Of a stretch of DNA of 19,702 bases, positions 1 to 7,211 are shown one piece after another. The position numbers and the translations under genes are program-made. Numbering within the stretch: the first letter of the stretch is position 1; each line of letters opens with the position of its first letter. Below the pieces are notes generated by a model, which had not been told where the DNA came from, did not search any database, and saw only the letters and a list, made by a program, of their open reading frames with translations. Source of the DNA: Prolixibacteraceae bacterium (GTDB lineage: Bacteria; Bacteroidota; Bacteroidia; Bacteroidales; Prolixibacteraceae); assembly GCA_003457135.1 (NCBI GenBank), contig DMSQ01000101.1:1-19702 (forward strand), given 5' to 3'.

Positions 1-141
1 GGCAGATATGACAAGGAATAGTATCTCATTAAGAGGATAATAGAAATGTCCTTTGGTTATTCTACGTGGATCTTGCAAGGCTGAAAAATAATCTTCGAAA
101 ACATTTTGATAAATAGACTTTTGTGCGTTTAGATTAGCCAT
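1..141 (-). CDS. ISAs1 family transposase, N-terminal 47 residues (partial)
   Basis: An open frame starts at the ATG whose complement is at 139-141 and runs off the window edge without a stop. The 47 visible residues include F-x-x-L-Q-D-P-R-R and, further on, Y-P-L-N-E-I-L-F-L-V-I-S-A. That is the pattern of the DDE_Tnp_1-associated N-terminal domain of ISAs1 (H-repeat type) transposases. The DDE catalytic residues lie outside the window. A good Bacteroidota promoter precedes it at 171-201. Whether the full transposase is intact cannot be judged here. Confidence 0.75.
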   Translation of the reverse strand, partial: MANLNAQKSIYQNVFEDYFSALQDPRRITKGHFYYPLNEILFLVISA

Positions 142-170
142 TTTTTTAACGCTAACCCAACAATTAATCA

Positions 171-201
171 TAAAGATAACAAATTGTATTCAATTCGCCA
201 A
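171..201 (-). promoter_or_regulatory. Promoter of the transposase
   Basis: On the minus strand a TTG (complement of 199-201) is followed after 20 bases by TATCTTTA (complement of 171-178). This is close to the Bacteroidota consensus TTG-N19-21-TAnnTTTG. Transcription would start about 20-30 bases upstream of the transposase ATG at 141. Confidence 0.5.
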
Positions 202-235
202 ATAATTCACCATTGTTTTAAAAGCGATTTCCCTG

Positions 236-682
236 GGAGGAAACTACGCTGATGGTGGCTATACCGGAAAAGGTGGTAAATATCAACCTGCCGGAGTGGT
301 CCATAAAGGGGAATATGTGATTTCTTCGGATATGCTTCGCAATCCGCAGATCGCATTAATGGTTGCCGGATTGGAAAACTTCCGCAAAACACGGTATGTC
401 ATTACCCCGGGAGCTTACCAGACCAGCAAAACAAATGGTTTTGTTTCCGGAGGTTACACCTCTGGCAATGCAAAAAAATCAGATTCAGGTAAAAATGGAC
501 TTTTGGAAGATCCTTTGGTTTCTAAGTCAAATGATCAGCGACAAAATGAGATTCTTTCATCTTTAGCATCTGCCGTTGCTGATCTGAAAAACTGGAACCC
601 TTCCATTTCCATTGAAGCTTACGAACGCAAACGGGAACAATACCAGAAAACAACCAACAGCGGGTTAAAAGGCCTCCCCTAA
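236..682 (+). pseudogene. Phage tail tape-measure protein, C-terminal remnant
   Basis: The open frame from 236 to the TAA at 680-682 encodes 148 residues and has no start of its own. It begins G-G-N-Y-A-D-G-G-Y-T-G and continues through P-A-G-V-V-H-K-G-E-Y-V-I. This is the glycine-rich C-terminal signature commonly seen in tape-measure proteins of Bacteroidota phages. Tape-measure proteins are normally many hundreds of residues long, so most of the gene has been cut off by the IS that ends at 235. A GTG at 296 is the first conventional start but falls in the middle of the conserved motif, so I do not regard it as genuine. The last residues (GLP) and the stop codon are encoded by an inserted GC-rich hairpin repeat. 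The product is presumably non-functional unless an intact copy lies elsewhere. Confidence 0.75.
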
Positions 683-700
683 CCCCTCCACAGGAGGGGA
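667..700 (+). repeat. GC-rich hairpin repeat, left arm of first paired element
   Basis: The arm holds a perfect 7-bp hairpin, CCCCTCC (683-689) and GGAGGGG (693-699), with a 3-base loop, preceded by GGCCTCCCCTAA. It has an inverted partner at 805-851. Such paired arms around an AT-rich core resemble the REP/BIME-like repeats scattered between genes in many Bacteroidota genomes. The tape-measure stop codon (680-682) lies within it. Confidence 0.7.
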
Positions 701-804
701 ATGTTGTCCTTTCGATTAGCATATCCACAACCGATATTTGATTTAAATATCCAACATGAATACGCAATATCCAACTTCAAATAACATTAATCGGAGTATT
801 CCGG

Positions 805-851
805 CTCCCTCCCCCTGTGGGGAGGGCTGGGGTGGGGCTTCTGGGGGGAGG
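805..851 (-). repeat. GC-rich hairpin repeat, right arm of first paired element
   Basis: CCCTCCCC (807-814) and GGGGAGGG (819-826) form a perfect 8-bp stem with a CTGT loop, followed by CTGGGGTGGGGCTT. On the minus strand this reads AAGCCCCACCCCAG-CCCTCCCC, matching the plus-strand arm at 667-700. The core between the arms (701-804) contains two ATATCCAAC copies (about 748-756 and 764-773). The stretch 683-856 holds no gene. Confidence 0.7.
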
Positions 852-856
852 CTTCT
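843..856 (+). promoter_or_regulatory. Shine-Dalgarno site supplied by a repeat
   Basis: GGGGGGAGG at 843-851 is followed by five bases and the ATG at 857. Strong Shine-Dalgarno sites are uncommon in Bacteroidota, and this one is the tail of the GC-rich repeat arm. It supports 857 as the start. Confidence 0.5.
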
Positions 857-2023
857 ATGTCTGTAACCCATTCAATTACCGGCGGTTTGGTGCATCTTTC
901 CGGGAATCCTATTCAAATTACCTTGACTGCAGATGCTGTAAAGGCCAATCATAAACTGGCTGTAAAGGTGACCTGTGATGCTTTGTTGGGTTCTCCCTTT
1001 GTAGAAGAAATTGCTCCGAACAGGCCAAACCTGCAGTCCGTGTTTGACATCTCCGGGTTCATTGATCAGCCGGTAAACTACAATTTCGATTTTCCGGCAG
1101 CTGGTGTGGCCAACCCTCACGACCTGCTGGCATTCCACGTTACCCTGGATATTGGCGAAGTATGGACCGATTTGAATGGTGATCGCCAGGTTGAATGGAT
1201 GGGTATTTCCGGTAACAACCAAATCAGGGTCATCAAAGGCAAACTGCGACCTTACGAATTGGGGCTTTTGAATGATGCCGGGAAAAGCTTTTTTTCGGAA
1301 TACATTACTGGTGGCAAATTCCTGACCCATTTGCCGAACTATCAGAAAGTAGCTCCCCACCAGATTCCCTTGTTATGGTATTTGAGCCGGTGGACTGAAA
1401 ATCATGCGGTCACTGCTAACTTTAAAGTGGAAACAGATAATAAAGTTGGACATATTCCAATGACCCAGGATTTCACATTATGGGAAATAACAGGCCTTGT
1501 CGATTTCGCCGTACAGCCCGCACATTGGGGCTTTCAAACTGATCCGGGAGAGCTTATTCAAAGTTATGAGTTCTGGCTTTCGGATGTTACTGGAGATATT
1601 TCAGAACATCGCACTTTTCTGGTTGATAATGAGTATTACGAAAAATCATTTTTATTCTACTACGTTAATCCGCTTTCCGGAGTGGATTGTATCTGGTTAA
1701 CCGGTCCGTACTCTGAAGGACTTAAAACCGAATCCGAAATAGCTTACCGGGCGGTGCCGGTTTTATCAGGCTCCAAAGTAGCCAGCCAAACTACTATCTC
1801 GGAAAATTCACAACGAAGTTGGGAACTGAACACCGGTCCAAAATCAGCGGGGGAAATACTCGCACTTCGGGATTTTCTTTCTGCTAAACAATGCTGGATG
1901 GTGGATCCTGCGAACGGACAAAAACTTATTCCGGTAAATATTGACCCCGGTGATCACAAACTTTTTGATTCCGGTGAGGACATCCAGAATCTGGACATCA
2001 AAATACTGGAGGCCCATAAATGA
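857..2023 (+). CDS. Putative phage tail structural protein
   Basis: This 388-residue soluble protein has no signal peptide or membrane segment. It is rich in beta-type sequence with many aromatic residues. It lies directly after the tape-measure remnant, where distal-tail or baseplate components are usually encoded, and the next gene starts in its stop codon (ATGA, 4-bp overlap), so the two are translationally coupled. The segment around residues 260-285 (F-L-F-Y-Y-V-N-P-L-S-G-V-D followed by L-T-G) resembles a pattern I associate with Bacteroidota phage tail proteins. I do not recognise a named domain. The start at ATG 857 is supported by the strong ribosome binding site. A structural tail role is inferred from position. 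Confidence 0.6.
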   Translation: MSVTHSITGGLVHLSGNPIQITLTADAVKANHKLAVKVTCDALLGSPFVEEIAPNRPNLQSVFDISGFIDQPVNYNFDFPAAGVANPHDLLAFHVTLDIGEVWTDLNGDRQVEWMGISGNNQIRVIKGKLRPYELGLLNDAGKSFFSEYITGGKFLTHLPNYQKVAPHQIPLLWYLSRWTENHAVTANFKVETDNKVGHIPMTQDFTLWEITGLVDFAVQPAHWGFQTDPGELIQSYEFWLSDVTGDISEHRTFLVDNEYYEKSFLFYYVNPLSGVDCIWLTGPYSEGLKTESEIAYRAVPVLSGSKVASQTTISENSQRSWELNTGPKSAGEILALRDFLSAKQCWMVDPANGQKLIPVNIDPGDHKLFDSGEDIQNLDIKILEAHK

Positions 2024-2769
2024 GGGGGATCAGGCAGCTAAAAGCCATGTGGAGGGATCCCAACATGAAAGAGCTGATTGATTCGCTCTGGAGGGAATAC
2101 CCGGGTTTATATAATGAGAAATATGCTTCGACAGGCTCAGCATCCCAGTGGTTGAGAAACACATTCGGTGAAGATATTGAGTTTGCCCAGGCGATCGGTC
2201 AGGATAATTTCCTTGAGGGAAACCGGTCAGTTGCTATCGGTCAGGGATTGAATACCAAATCGTTTTTTGAAACTGTATTTGGCACTTATGTTAAGATTGC
2301 AGAAAATCAAGATCCTGATATATGGAAAGCGACTGACCGGCTTCTGGCATTGGGAAACGGAACGGATGCAGATACCCGCAGCAATGCACTGGAGATTTTT
2401 AAGTCTGGATTATTCAAACTCTTTAACGCAATTGTAGTCGGGAAATATGAACACGAAAATGCAGTGCCGGAAGCTGGAACGCTTCAGTTCACGGTCGAAA
2501 AATGGCTGGAGTTATTTGCAAATGGAAAATGGAACTCAGTTACCCCGGTAACCATCACAGAGCAGGCGTTGGGTGTGGTGGATGGTGTTAATGTTGTTTT
2601 TTCTGCCACCAAAGATTATCAGACCGGATCATTAATCGTGTTTGTCAATGGATTAAAACAGGTGTATAAGTCGGAAAACGTGGATAACAGACAGTTCTCC
2701 TTGCCCGAAGCGCCTAAAATTATTGGATTTACAGATGTAGTGGAAATAATTTATACCCTTAAAAACTAG
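2020..2769 (+). CDS. Putative tail fibre protein with YadA-head-like motif and shared C-terminal beta domain
   Basis: This is a 249-residue protein whose ATG overlaps the upstream stop by 4 bp. Residues about 64-90 (E-G-N-R-S-V-A-I-G-Q-G) and 107-130 (L-L-A-L-G-N-G-T followed by R-S-N-A-L) are trimeric-adhesin head-like repeats. These recur in phage fibres and Bacteroidota surface proteins and form left-handed trimeric beta rolls. The C-terminal 75 residues (V-D-G-V-N-V-V-F ... G-S-L-I-V-F-V-N-G-L) form a beta-sandwich-like domain. It matches the C-terminus of the following gene (V-N-G-S-N-T-V-F-T ... N-G-M). Residues 37-41 (STGSA) are encoded by an inserted CTTCGACAGGCTCA repeat. It is likely a trimeric fibre or an adaptor to the tail tip; this is inferred. 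Confidence 0.6.
   Translation: MRGIRQLKAMWRDPNMKELIDSLWREYPGLYNEKYASTGSASQWLRNTFGEDIEFAQAIGQDNFLEGNRSVAIGQGLNTKSFFETVFGTYVKIAENQDPDIWKATDRLLALGNGTDADTRSNALEIFKSGLFKLFNAIVVGKYEHENAVPEAGTLQFTVEKWLELFANGKWNSVTPVTITEQALGVVDGVNVVFSATKDYQTGSLIVFVNGLKQVYKSENVDNRQFSLPEAPKIIGFTDVVEIIYTLKN
2124..2142 (+). repeat. CTTCGACAGGCTCA dispersed repeat inside a coding region
   Basis: TGCTTCGACAGGCTCAGCA is an imperfect palindrome with TGCT/AGCA ends. It matches a short element, CCTTCGACA(A/G)GCTCAGG, that I know as highly repeated in environmental bacterial genomes. It is in frame here and encodes A-S-T-G-S-A. A second copy lies at 8848-8863. Confidence 0.55.
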
Positions 2770-2774
2770 AAACA

Positions 2775-3557
2775 ATGCCTGGAACATTTATTCGGTCAAG
2801 CAATCAGTTATATATTGATGCTGATCTGGATCTCAAAAGTAAAAAGATTACCAATCTTGCGCCCGGAGTTGCACTAACGGATGGCGTTAACCTGGATCAG
2901 TTGAATAATGCTGTATTGGGATTAAACAACACCATTCATGCGCCGGTTGCAGATTTAGCAGCTTCAAAAGCAATTGTATCGGCAGGCCGTTTAGATAAAA
3001 TGGTCATGCTGATCGAAACACTTGGATTGTACCGGTTTGATGCAGAAAGTGTGGTTGTTAGCAATGACAATACCGTGATACGTCCTACTGATGTTGCCAC
3101 CGATGCCGAGGCCGGAAGGTGGTTCAAGATAAGCGCCGCAATCACGGATCACAACAATATGAGTAGCATACAGGGTGGAGCTGCGGCAGAATACTATCAC
3201 CTTACACTTGCTCAATACAATGCTTTACACGCCCAGGAAACGGCCACAACAATCGGCGCACTGATTAACGGAGCCGGAGCAGCTACGCCCAACGATACCG
3301 ATGTGGTTGCAACTGCGCTGACCGGTGGTATTCTTCAGAAAATAACCTGGACCAACATTAAGGCATTTCTGAAAACCTATTTCGATACGCTGTATGAAAA
3401 GGTTGCGAATAAAGATGCCACCGGAGGCTACGCCGGGCTGACACTTTTTAAGATCAATTTTAAAAAATGCGGCCAATACGTTCACCTCTTTTTTCACCAA
3501 TGCCAATACGGCTGCACGTACTTATACTTTTCAAAACAAAGACGGCACAATTGCTGA
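2775..3557 (+). CDS. Phage tail fibre protein, 5' part of a frameshifted gene
   Basis: These 260 codons end at an out-of-frame stop. The first 230 residues are typical phage fibre sequence. Residues 126-150 carry the widespread motif H-N-N-M-S-S-I-Q-G-G followed by E-Y-Y-H-L-T. Residues 171-207 carry a module with T-P-N-D-T-D, W-T-N-I-K and L-K-T-Y-F-D-T-L-Y. Residues 220-230 (A-G-L-T-L-F-K-I-N-F-K) begin another common motif. At the A6 run 3462-3467 the frame is lost and the last 30 residues are non-native (many C, H, Q). Removing one A restores N-A-A-N-T-F-T-S-F-F-T-N and joins the frame that continues to 4149, giving one protein of 457 residues. The defect is a one-base insertion, either a real mutation or a homopolymer sequencing error. 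Confidence 0.7.
   Translation: MPGTFIRSSNQLYIDADLDLKSKKITNLAPGVALTDGVNLDQLNNAVLGLNNTIHAPVADLAASKAIVSAGRLDKMVMLIETLGLYRFDAESVVVSNDNTVIRPTDVATDAEAGRWFKISAAITDHNNMSSIQGGAAAEYYHLTLAQYNALHAQETATTIGALINGAGAATPNDTDVVATALTGGILQKITWTNIKAFLKTYFDTLYEKVANKDATGGYAGLTLFKINFKKCGQYVHLFFHQCQYGCTYLYFSKQRRHNC
3462..3467 (+). other. Frameshift site: A6 run with one extra base
   Basis: The run sits in TTT AAA AAA TGC. With five As it reads TTT AAA AAT GCG GCC, which continues the conserved fibre motif into the downstream frame. The shift needed is +1, not the -1 shift usually programmed in phage tail genes. Confidence 0.7.
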
Positions 3558-3621
3558 TACGGCTGATATCGCAGCAGCAATTACTACACAAACCATTGGA
3601 ACGCTTGGTGGTGTTACAGCA

Positions 3622-4149
3622 GTGGATAAATTAACGCCGGTTGATGCTGATAAATTCACTTTTTCAGACAGCGCAGCAACAAACATCTGGAAGAAATTCA
3701 CCTGGCTCGATCTGAAGAAAACCATCTGGGCATCTTTCAGTAGTGATGCTACGGTGAGTATTGCCGGGGCGGTTACCATTGCCAGCAATGTTGTTTCGAA
3801 TACCAAATTGGCTGATATGGCCACTCAAACATTCAAGGGAAGGAACACGGCTGCAACCGGTGATCCGGAAGATTTGAGCGTTGCTACGGTAAAAACCATG
3901 CTAGGGGTAAGTACCCGCTCGTATAGGGCAGTTCCACCAGAAGTTGTGAACGGTTCGAATACAGTATTTACGATTGCAGCATTGATCGTTAGCGGAACGG
4001 AAGAAATCTTTAAAAATGGAATGCTGATGAATGCCGGAGCCGGTAATGATTATACCATTGCATACGCAGCGACAACAACAATCACTTTCGCAACCGCACC
4101 TTCCAGTACTCCTTTTGTTGATGTAATTCTGGTTAATTATTCAGTGTAA
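3622..4149 (+). CDS. Phage tail fibre protein, 3' part of the frameshifted gene
   Basis: This is the in-frame continuation of the gene that starts at 2775. The open frame really extends back to the A6 run at 3462, and the GTG at 3622 is only the first start-like codon, so it should not be taken as a separate gene. Near its start it carries a module of the kind seen upstream (T-P-V-D-A-D-K, D-S-A-A-T, W-K-K-F-T-W-L-D-L-K-K). Then comes an A/T/V-rich shaft-like stretch (Q-T-F-K-G-R-N-T-A-A-T-G-D-P). The C-terminal beta domain, of about 70 residues, contains V-N-G-S-N-T-V-F-T and ends F-V-D-V-I-L-V-N-Y. This last domain resembles the C-terminus of the protein at 2020-2769. No ribosome binding site precedes it. 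Confidence 0.6.
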   Translation: MDKLTPVDADKFTFSDSAATNIWKKFTWLDLKKTIWASFSSDATVSIAGAVTIASNVVSNTKLADMATQTFKGRNTAATGDPEDLSVATVKTMLGVSTRSYRAVPPEVVNGSNTVFTIAALIVSGTEEIFKNGMLMNAGAGNDYTIAYAATTTITFATAPSSTPFVDVILVNYSV

Positions 4150-4162
4150 AATAAATTAAGTA

Positions 4163-5260
4163 ATGGCTGAAACGAGAGTAAAAGGTAAGGATGTAGGCGA
4201 CAGGTCAATAACAGATGTTGACATTGACTTATCGGCTGCACCGGCTAAAACGCCGGTAGTGGATGCGGATAGCGTGATTATTGTTGATTCGGCCAATAAC
4301 CTGACCAAAAGGACATTGTTTTCGACGATAGTGACCTATCTGGCAAATACTTTTGTCCGTTCAACTTCCTATACCGCTGCCGATGTTTTAACTAAAATCA
4401 AGACGGTTGATGGAACGACTTCAGGACTTGATGCTGATTTACTTGATGGCTTACATGCTTCGGAATTTTCCGCTTCGTGTTATTCGGCCAGTCAAACAGC
4501 ACACGGATTTTCGGTTGGCGATTGTATTAAACCATCAGGAAGTACCTGGATAAAGGTTATCGCCAATTCGATAGCCAATGCAGGTGTTTCGGCATTGGTG
4601 CTTTCGGTGACGGATGCCAACAATTTCAAATACATTATTTCCGGTTTATTGCCCGGAGCCTATACTGCCGGAGTGGATTATTATTCGTCAACCATATCGG
4701 CAGGCGCATTAATGACCTTAACTACTCCTGAAGTTTGGACAGCCGGACAGGTACGCCAGTATATCGGGACCGGGGTGACCGATGGCCTGATGATTGATCT
4801 GGATGCCGGTGACGAAATCACTACTTCGGCCTTTAACGACATTTATGTAACCGGAATGTCGTTTAATAATGCCAACAGGGTATTGACTTTAACCCGGTCG
4901 GCTTCGATGCCCGATTTGAGCATTGCCATTCCTAACCCACCAGAAGATTTAGGATATGAGTTTCGTGATATAAATAAGGGTGTGGCTCAAACTTATGTGT
5001 TGGATATGAAAGCGAGTTGGCCATATACCATTGTCGGGATTGTTCTGGAGAGCGATGGAACATTAACCAATATAGCCCTTAAGATCGGAACAGCCGCAGT
5101 AACCGGATTAAGTGTGCTGACCGTCGGGGCAATTGCTGAAACAAATGCTTCAGGGGCAAATGCCGTGGTAGCCGGAAATGTGGTAACGATTAATACAAGC
5201 ACAAGTTATTCGGGTACGCCTACATGGCTTCGGGTAAAACTTAAAATACAAAGAACCTAA
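4163..5260 (+). CDS. Phage tail fibre protein with LDADLLDG motif
   Basis: The 365-residue protein starts 13 bases after the previous stop and has a mosaic of familiar phage fibre modules. Residues 29-60 (T-P-V-V-D-A-D-S, D-S-A-N-N) repeat the module found twice in the upstream gene. Residues 88-102 read G-L-D-A-D-L-L-D-G-L-H-A-S-E-F, a very common short fibre motif. Residues 110-190 (Q-T-A-H-G-F-S-V-G-D ... G-A-Y-T-A-G-V-D-Y-Y) match a widespread fibre domain. Residues about 263-365, beginning Y-E-F-R-D-I-N-K-G-V-A-Q-T-Y-V-L-D, match a C-terminal phage domain. No membrane or signal segments are present. It probably forms part of the host-binding apparatus. The next start codon overlaps its stop by one base (TAATG). 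Confidence 0.7.
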   Translation: MAETRVKGKDVGDRSITDVDIDLSAAPAKTPVVDADSVIIVDSANNLTKRTLFSTIVTYLANTFVRSTSYTAADVLTKIKTVDGTTSGLDADLLDGLHASEFSASCYSASQTAHGFSVGDCIKPSGSTWIKVIANSIANAGVSALVLSVTDANNFKYIISGLLPGAYTAGVDYYSSTISAGALMTLTTPEVWTAGQVRQYIGTGVTDGLMIDLDAGDEITTSAFNDIYVTGMSFNNANRVLTLTRSASMPDLSIAIPNPPEDLGYEFRDINKGVAQTYVLDMKASWPYTIVGIVLESDGTLTNIALKIGTAAVTGLSVLTVGAIAETNASGANAVVAGNVVTINTSTSYSGTPTWLRVKLKIQRT

Positions 5261-6822
5261 TGAGCAGGCATAACTATATCCATAAGAACGGAGGGGCATT
5301 ACCCACAGTAATTGCACCAACAGTTGAGATCGTGTCGATTACAAATATCACATCAAACGGAGCAACTATTTTGGCAAGGATTGTCAATGATGGAGGTTCG
5401 AGTATTACCAGCTACCAATTCTTTGCCGATTCACCCGGTCAAGCATCACTTCAAATAAGTGTTTATCCAAATGGTGACGGTACATTTAGTTATACGTTTT
5501 CAACATTAGTGGCCAATGTTCAATACGGCTTAACAGCCTATGCAGCCAATTCAGCCGGAGCCGGAAGCGCAATCCAATATTTTACAACAGGATCGGCAGT
5601 GACCGTTCCGACCGTTCGCATCAATAGCATCGGCAATATAACCGGAATTTCGGCCAGCGTTGCTTGCGAGTTACTTTCGAAAGGTGGAGGAAGTATTTCT
5701 GTTTCCGGGATATGCTGGAATTTTACCGGATCGCCGACCATGGCCAGTTCAAAAACAACCAACTGCATCACGGAAGTGGGAACTTTTACTTCTGTAATGA
5801 CCGGATTGCAGCCCAATACCACGTTTTACGTCAAATCATACGCAACCAATCAGGCCGGAACAGGATATTCGGCAGAGAGTAATTTTTTAACGCCAAGCCG
5901 GGTGTTGGTCCTGCAATTTGACACGAATTGTCCTCCAACAAAATCTTTTAATCCATCCATTGTTCCGATATCAGGAACTTATGAATGGGATTTGGGCAAT
6001 GGCACAATCGTGCAGGGTAATTCGGTCAGTCACACGTATGCCAATTCGAACACGAAAACCGTAAAGCTGTATTGTACCTCCGGCACACCATCGATCAGCG
6101 ACATTACGATCTATAATCAGTACGTGATAGGGATGATGGATATTTCACATGCGGCATTTGCTTCGTTGGTACGGGTGAATATTTACCAAAATCCTTCACT
6201 GACAGGTTTTGCACTGCCAACAACAATTACCGGAGCAGTCGAAATGTTTAATATTTCATACAACGGCATAATTGGGAATATCTACTTAACGGCACTTGTC
6301 AACTTCAATTCATCCGCTTCGATATGTGTTAACAACAACCCCATCACATTCGTGTATTTTGAAAACACGGTTTCAGGATTGATCAATTACATTGACATGA
6401 GAGATTGCAATATAGACCATCTGGCTTCATTTGCAGCACTTCAGAAATGGACGGACAATGCTACGATCATTTTAATGAATAACCCTAATCTGGTTTCCAT
6501 TATATTTTCAACTAATCCTCATGTGGGTTCCCTTCAATCATTCGATGTTCGTTCGTGTGCATTGAGCGATGCCAGTCTTGGAGGTTGGTCGTCCGCAATG
6601 CAGGCTCCAGGTCTGGTTTATGTTTATATCGACAACGGAATGACAGCGGGAGAAGTAAACAAATTATTGTGGGAGCTAAATTTTACTGCTACTTCCGGAT
6701 CTTCGGGCCAAATATTTATTGGCGGTACAAACGCGCCTCCAGATGCAACGAGCGATAATCTGAATGGACTCGCTTACAAAGCATCGCTGATCAGTAAAGG
6801 ATTTCAAGTGAATACAAACTAA
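5260..6822 (+). CDS. Tail-associated adhesin with FN3, PKD-like and LRR-like regions
   Basis: The 520-residue protein starts in the stop of the upstream fibre gene. Residues about 17-112 and 114-213 look like two fibronectin type III domains: G-L-T-A-Y-A-A-N-S-A-G near the end of the first, and L-Q-P-N-T-T-F-Y-V-K-S-Y-A-T-N in the second. Residues about 214-285 are PKD-like (Y-E-W-D-L-G-N-G-T ... H-T-Y). From about 286 on the sequence resembles irregular leucine-rich repeats (V-N-I-Y-Q-N-P-S-L-T-G, I-D-M-R-D-C-N-I, M-N-N-P-N-L). It closes with a tail typical of Bacteroidota LRR proteins (G-L-A-Y-K-A-S-L-I-S-K-G-F-Q-V). There is no signal peptide or type IX sorting domain, which fits a virion protein. 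These domains usually bind carbohydrate or protein; a receptor- or surface-binding role is inferred. Confidence 0.65.
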   Translation: MSRHNYIHKNGGALPTVIAPTVEIVSITNITSNGATILARIVNDGGSSITSYQFFADSPGQASLQISVYPNGDGTFSYTFSTLVANVQYGLTAYAANSAGAGSAIQYFTTGSAVTVPTVRINSIGNITGISASVACELLSKGGGSISVSGICWNFTGSPTMASSKTTNCITEVGTFTSVMTGLQPNTTFYVKSYATNQAGTGYSAESNFLTPSRVLVLQFDTNCPPTKSFNPSIVPISGTYEWDLGNGTIVQGNSVSHTYANSNTKTVKLYCTSGTPSISDITIYNQYVIGMMDISHAAFASLVRVNIYQNPSLTGFALPTTITGAVEMFNISYNGIIGNIYLTALVNFNSSASICVNNNPITFVYFENTVSGLINYIDMRDCNIDHLASFAALQKWTDNATIILMNNPNLVSIIFSTNPHVGSLQSFDVRSCALSDASLGGWSSAMQAPGLVYVYIDNGMTAGEVNKLLWELNFTATSGSSGQIFIGGTNAPPDATSDNLNGLAYKASLISKGFQVNTN

Positions 6823-6829
6823 AACGGAT

Positions 6830-7210
6830 ATGACAAAAATCAGAACAAATAACATGGTGGTAAGCACCACGCCAAATGACGGGGCGATTACTTATGCCAA
6901 AGTAGCATCGAACCTAAAAGCTAAGGCTACGGTTACAGCTTCGGTGGATTTATCTGCAAATGCAATAGGAGCAATCACTTTATCGGCCAATACCGCTTTT
7001 TCATTTTCCGGTTTTGAGCTGAATAAATCGTATTTGCTTATTATAACCGCAAATGGATTTACGCCAAGTTGGTCGGCAGCGGCCAAACATGTTCCGGTGG
7101 AGGGAAATGCTGCTTTCGGAATTTCGGGTGTTTTTTACGTGAACCTGACCTGCATAGATGCAACCGGTGGAAGCGAGAAGTTATTAACCACAATAATGAG
7201 AGGAGCTTAA
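6830..7210 (+). CDS. Small beta-rich tail-module protein of unknown function
   Basis: The 126-residue protein lies 7 bases after the FN3/PKD/LRR gene and 1 base before the propeller gene. The N-terminus (S-T-T-P-N-D-G-A-I-T-Y-A-K-V) resembles fibre linkers that follow a tail-fibre coiled segment. The rest is a single A/T/S-rich beta domain (D-L-S-A-N-A-I-G-A-I-T-L-S). No signal peptide is present. I do not recognise a family. From its place it may be a fibre tip or an adaptor carrying the neighbouring propeller. Confidence 0.5.
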   Translation: MTKIRTNNMVVSTTPNDGAITYAKVASNLKAKATVTASVDLSANAIGAITLSANTAFSFSGFELNKSYLLIITANGFTPSWSAAAKHVPVEGNAAFGISGVFYVNLTCIDATGGSEKLLTTIMRGA

Positions 7211-7211
7211 T

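Larger units (their letters stand above)
1..235 (-). mobile_element. End of an ISAs1-like insertion sequence (partial)
   Basis: This is the transposase-start end of an insertion sequence that continues off the left edge. Read on the minus strand it begins with CAGGG at 235, runs through a promoter, and reaches a transposase start at 141. The outer boundary is set at 235 because the tape-measure reading frame resumes exactly there and because CAGGG-type ends fit the ISAs1 family as I recall it. The other end and the target duplication (8-10 bp in this family) are not visible, so the boundary is good to within a few bases only. Confidence 0.7.

Noticed and set aside
872..1360. Long minus-strand open frame opposite the gene at 857
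   Set aside because: Its sequence is the mirror of a well-formed plus-strand gene, with no domain pattern or ribosome site.
3455..3475. Programmed ribosomal frameshift at AAAAAA in the fibre gene
   Set aside because: The needed shift is +1, while tail-gene programmed shifts are usually -1, and there is no downstream stem-loop. Moreover, the lost motif is restored by a single-base deletion, so an indel or sequencing error is simpler.
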